Assembly: GCA_002471805.1 (NCBI GenBank)
Contig: DKQR01000067.1
Coordinates: forward strand, 1,586-10,286
Direction: 5' to 3'
Source of the DNA: Fidelibacterota bacterium UBA7303
GTDB taxonomy: Bacteria > Fidelibacterota > Marinisomatia > Marinisomatales > UBA1611
Length of the DNA stretch: 8,701 bases
The notes beneath the pieces are model-generated. The model was not told the DNA's origin. It did no database searches and saw only the letters and a list, made by a program, of their open reading frames with translations. The position numbers were made by a program, and so were the translations under genes. Below, one piece after another: positions 6,098-8,701 of this stretch. Position 1 is the stretch's first letter. Each line of letters opens with the position of its first letter.

Positions 6098-7365
6098 TAA
6101 AATCCTGCTCCAATGAAGGGACTGTCCAGCCGGTAATCTCCAAATCCATTTTGATCCTTAAATACAAACTGTTTACTTAGACGATAATAATGCCATACCT
6201 GGTACATAGCCGGGTTGGATGCGGTGGGATTGGACCGCTGGATCTCGTCTGGAGGTCCAAAAAGGATATATATCATGCCCATGTCTGTTTCCCAGCCTGG
6301 GGCCCAGGCATCAAAATTCTCATTTGCATACCAGACCCGGCCATAATATTCTTCCATCAATTCATTATATTCGGTTTTCGGTGTCGGGTCTCTGTCTTTC
6401 CACAGGTCATAGAAAAGTTGTTTCTTTTCCTTGCGGCTTTTCCCTTTGAGCTGCTTTCTCTCCTCATTGGTCAGAATATATTTCATCTGTTTCATAGCCC
6501 GATCTAAATCATCCACAAAATTGGAGACACCCGGCTTATAGGTTGAAAATGTTATTGCCCTTTTGGAAATTCGCCCCTCCTGTTCCAATTCAATGGAAAT
6601 ATCATTTTTCAACCCTTCTAACTGTTCTGAAGCGATAAAAATAGTTTGCGAGAAATATCCATTTTGTCCATCCCCGGTTAGGGTCTCTAAATGCTTTTCA
6701 CTCTTCTTCAGGTCTGCAATTTGCACTTTGATCTCATAAGGCTTCGTTTCAACGAATCCTGATATTAAGAGATGGACCCCGGCACCAATCTCCCGCACAC
6801 GGTGACCGCGTGTGGGGATAAAGTCCTTTTCAAACCCCCATTCCCCTGCCAATGACAATAGGAAAGTAGGATTTATCAGGGACGGATTGTCATTTAACTT
6901 CCTAAAATCTAATTTTTGTTTCTGCGTACCCCGTTTCCGGGTATCCGCATCCTGCAGTTCACCCAACAATTCGAACTGACCTTTGGGAACGATAAATGAA
7001 GTAAAATGTTTACGATTTTTTACGATTGATTTTGCTGCTGAATAAGAAGTAACGGTAATGGAGTCCGTCCAGATATTATGCCCGATTTCCCTCCCTTTTT
7101 TATCCTGCAAGGCGATGGATGCTTCATAGGAAGCCGTAAACTGGTCCCCCGTTTTGATAAACTGGAGGGCGAAAAAGGGAATTTCAATGAAAGTGATGAT
7201 TTTTATACTGTCCATGTGGACCGCATGTGAAAATGGTGCCAATACAAACCGTTCAACATTTCCCTGTGCTTTTTTCCGCCTGTTTCCAGCACGAGTCTGG
7301 TCTGCTAAGCCTGCACTGCAGAACAGGGCAATCATGAAAAAATATATCAGCTTTCTCTTGTCCAT
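6097..7365 (-). CDS. Secreted GWxTD-domain protein of unknown function
   Basis: The 422-residue product begins with a signal peptide: basic residues at 3-5, a hydrophobic core at about 6-20, and possible cleavage after A21 or A26. C16 does not sit in a good lipobox, so a lipoprotein is not indicated. Residues about 38-290 are beta-rich without a family I can name. Residues about 310-415 form the GWxTD domain: RDPTP, NELMEEYYGRVWYAN, the signature GWETD at 357-361 followed by MGMIYILFGPPDE, a YQVWHYY segment, and FVFKDQNGFGDYRL near the end. This domain is known mainly from FCB-group bacteria and its function is not established. The protein should be periplasmic or attached to the envelope. 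The gene overlaps the propeller gene by 19 bases and shares TAATG with the nuclease, so all three are translated together. A lysine/arginine-rich helix (about 315-332) precedes the domain. Confidence 0.88.
   Translation of the reverse strand: MDKRKLIYFFMIALFCSAGLADQTRAGNRRKKAQGNVERFVLAPFSHAVHMDSIKIITFIEIPFFALQFIKTGDQFTASYEASIALQDKKGREIGHNIWTDSITVTSYSAAKSIVKNRKHFTSFIVPKGQFELLGELQDADTRKRGTQKQKLDFRKLNDNPSLINPTFLLSLAGEWGFEKDFIPTRGHRVREIGAGVHLLISGFVETKPYEIKVQIADLKKSEKHLETLTGDGQNGYFSQTIFIASEQLEGLKNDISIELEQEGRISKRAITFSTYKPGVSNFVDDLDRAMKQMKYILTNEERKQLKGKSRKEKKQLFYDLWKDRDPTPKTEYNELMEEYYGRVWYANENFDAWAPGWETDMGMIYILFGPPDEIQRSNPTASNPAMYQVWHYYRLSKQFVFKDQNGFGDYRLDSPFIGAGF
6103..6106 (-). promoter_or_regulatory. 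Ribosome binding site of the PD-(D/E)XK nuclease gene
   Basis: AGGA on the minus strand lies five bases before the ATG at 6097, with a second GGAG slightly upstream (6111-6108). Both are inside the final codons of the GWxTD gene and support the TAATG start. Confidence 0.55.
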
Positions 7366-8701
7366 TTAAATTTCAGCAGTCCGTTGGTTGTTCCCATCCA
7401 GATAATATTATTTTTTAGTTCCAGTTCATTCACCTGGCCAATAAAGGGGAAAAAATATTCACGAATAAATCCTGTTTTCTTATTGATACGGACCAGACCT
7501 TCTTCCGTTCCTAAAAATATATGTTTTCTGTTTACCGCCATAGCATGGACAATCTTACTGTGATAATACGCTGCTGGAAATAACAATTCCCATACCATCT
7601 CTGACAGGTCAAATTTAACGATACCCAAATCGCAGCAGGCATAGATACTGCCTTCAAATTCTTTTACGGCCCTGACCCCGTACATCGTTCCTGCAAATTC
7701 TTTTCTACCCAGTTCTGACGCATTTCTGAGCTGAGGCTGGACCTGGTTAAAAATAAACAGGCCCGAGCGGCTGCCAATCCAGACAGTTCCATCCGTTTGA
7801 TCCAGATCATATACCGGTATACCCTGAAATAAATATTCAAAGCCAAGAGGCTCTTCCCTCCAGGAGCCCTGGTTTAATCTGCGTATACCATTCGAAGATG
7901 CCATCCAGACGTGGCTGGAATCACCAACAATATCCCACACTTTGCCATCGGGAACACCCCGTTCCACTCCCAGAGTTCGCCAATAATTATCTCCTTTTTC
8001 GTATACCAGGGCCAGTTTGTGGCCGCCTGCCCAGATGGTTTGATCATTGTACCAGATAGAGTAAATGGGCGTGGGAGACATATTTACTACTGCGTCAAAC
8101 TCAAAAGTATACGATTCCCCTGAATATAAGTTCAACCACGTTACCCCTTTCCCCGATACATAATCCAGCCCGCCGAGCCACAGGAATTCATCCGTCAGGG
8201 TCATGCCCCCAACATCCACTCCAAATGACCCTGTGGATATGGGATAAAAAATTTCTGAAACAGATTTACCCTGCAGCAGTGTACCGTCACTGCAGCCAAT
8301 CCAGACATCGCCGTGCCGACCCGCAAGCCCAGTTATAATATCCACAGTGCGTCCCAGAGGATCAATCAAATGGTCTCCCGTGAGCATCCAGCCGGACATG
8401 ATTGAATAATTCATCAATATTTCTTCCAGGGACCGATCATTTCCATAGGGACCACTGCTCCATTGAATTTTTATTTCATCAGGAAAGGGAAATATACCAG
8501 CGACTATACCAGATGAATGATCCAGCTTAACATAAATGGATTTTCCCTGGAGCCATATATAATTTTTTGAGGATCCTATCCGCTGAATTCTATCAAACCT
8601 TGAAAGTCCAGTCTCAAGAAGCGGAATACTACGCCAGTCTCCTTCCCGGGTGTAGGAATATTGGATATGATCCGGGGTCGCCGTCCAGATGATACCAGTT
8701 T
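7347..8701 (-). CDS. Beta-propeller protein with two-component-regulator-type repeats (5' end outside window)
   Basis: The frame is open from the stop at 7347 to the right edge, giving 450 visible residues; the start lies beyond the window. A TTG or ATG near 8412-8417 could be mistaken for the start, but the upstream codons carry further propeller-like sequence (IIWTAT at visible residues 3-8, YIWLQG at 47-52). Blade cores recur as a hydrophobic-W-hydrophobic-G/A pattern, often followed by GL/GI plus an aromatic or basic strand: VWIG 132-135, LWLGG 173-177, IWAGG 222-226, VWMASSNGI 264-272, VWIGSRSGL 306-314, IYACCDLGI 352-360, IFLGTEEGL 394-402 and IWMGTTNGL 433-441. This resembles the reg_prop repeats in sensor domains of hybrid histidine kinases, yet the protein ends at the last blade with no Y_Y_Y, kinase or other output domain. 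It is probably exported, but the N-terminus cannot be seen. The function is unknown; a binding or scaffold role is inference. Confidence 0.85.
   Translation of the reverse strand, partial: TGIIWTATPDHIQYSYTREGDWRSIPLLETGLSRFDRIQRIGSSKNYIWLQGKSIYVKLDHSSGIVAGIFPFPDEIKIQWSSGPYGNDRSLEEILMNYSIMSGWMLTGDHLIDPLGRTVDIITGLAGRHGDVWIGCSDGTLLQGKSVSEIFYPISTGSFGVDVGGMTLTDEFLWLGGLDYVSGKGVTWLNLYSGESYTFEFDAVVNMSPTPIYSIWYNDQTIWAGGHKLALVYEKGDNYWRTLGVERGVPDGKVWDIVGDSSHVWMASSNGIRRLNQGSWREEPLGFEYLFQGIPVYDLDQTDGTVWIGSRSGLFIFNQVQPQLRNASELGRKEFAGTMYGVRAVKEFEGSIYACCDLGIVKFDLSEMVWELLFPAAYYHSKIVHAMAVNRKHIFLGTEEGLVRINKKTGFIREYFFPFIGQVNELELKNNIIWMGTTNGLLKFKWTRES

Noticed and set aside
5405..7110. Shared string TTTTTTATCCTGC near 5405 and 7095 as a possible repeat element
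   Set aside because: Only about 13 bases match, both copies are inside well-supported coding sequence, and the flanks do not match; chance is sufficient.
7347..8701. Hybrid two-component histidine kinase
   Set aside because: The repeats resemble the propeller sensor of such kinases, but the protein stops right after the last blade with no Y_Y_Y, histidine kinase or receiver domain.

Overview
All nine genes in this window lie on the minus strand, so transcription runs from the right edge to the left edge. The sequence is compact, of moderate AT-rich composition, and most genes touch or overlap their neighbours. The content points to a diderm, rod-shaped bacterium. The GWxTD-domain secreted protein is a family found mainly in the Fibrobacteres-Chlorobi-Bacteroidetes (FCB) superphylum and relatives such as Gemmatimonadota, Calditrichota and Marinimicrobia. 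An FCB-type lineage, perhaps Marinimicrobia-like, is therefore my best inference, but the window contains no rRNA or other decisive taxonomic marker.

Right-hand block (about 8701 to 4775, four genes read leftward). It starts with a beta-propeller protein whose start lies outside the window. Next come a secreted GWxTD-domain protein, a small stand-alone PD-(D/E)XK nuclease of the RecB/AddB/Cas4 fold with four cysteines placed for an Fe-S cluster, and an RNase HI-family protein with all four catalytic acidic residues. Junctions are a 19-base overlap, a TAATG one-base overlap and a zero-base gap, so these four genes are almost certainly co-transcribed.

A 131-base intergenic gap (4644-4774) is the only sizeable non-coding stretch. 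It holds a perfect TATAAT and a good Shine-Dalgarno sequence just upstream of mreB, and no convincing terminator.

Left-hand block (4643 to 1): mreB, mreC, mreD, mrdA (PBP2) and the N-terminal half of rodA. This is the standard elongasome cluster. MreB filaments, the MreC/MreD membrane scaffold, the PBP2 transpeptidase and the RodA glycosyltransferase together build the lateral cell wall. Genes are joined by a 6-base gap, a 14-base overlap, TAATG and ATGA, typical of translational coupling.

The elongasome block is ordinary. The less explained part is the right-hand block, where two envelope-type proteins of unknown function are coupled to two nucleic-acid enzymes. I saw no mobile element, CRISPR array, tRNA or rRNA, and no clear sign of horizontal transfer. 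I do not see an obviously new defence system; the nuclease/RNase H pair is the nearest candidate for an undescribed functional unit.
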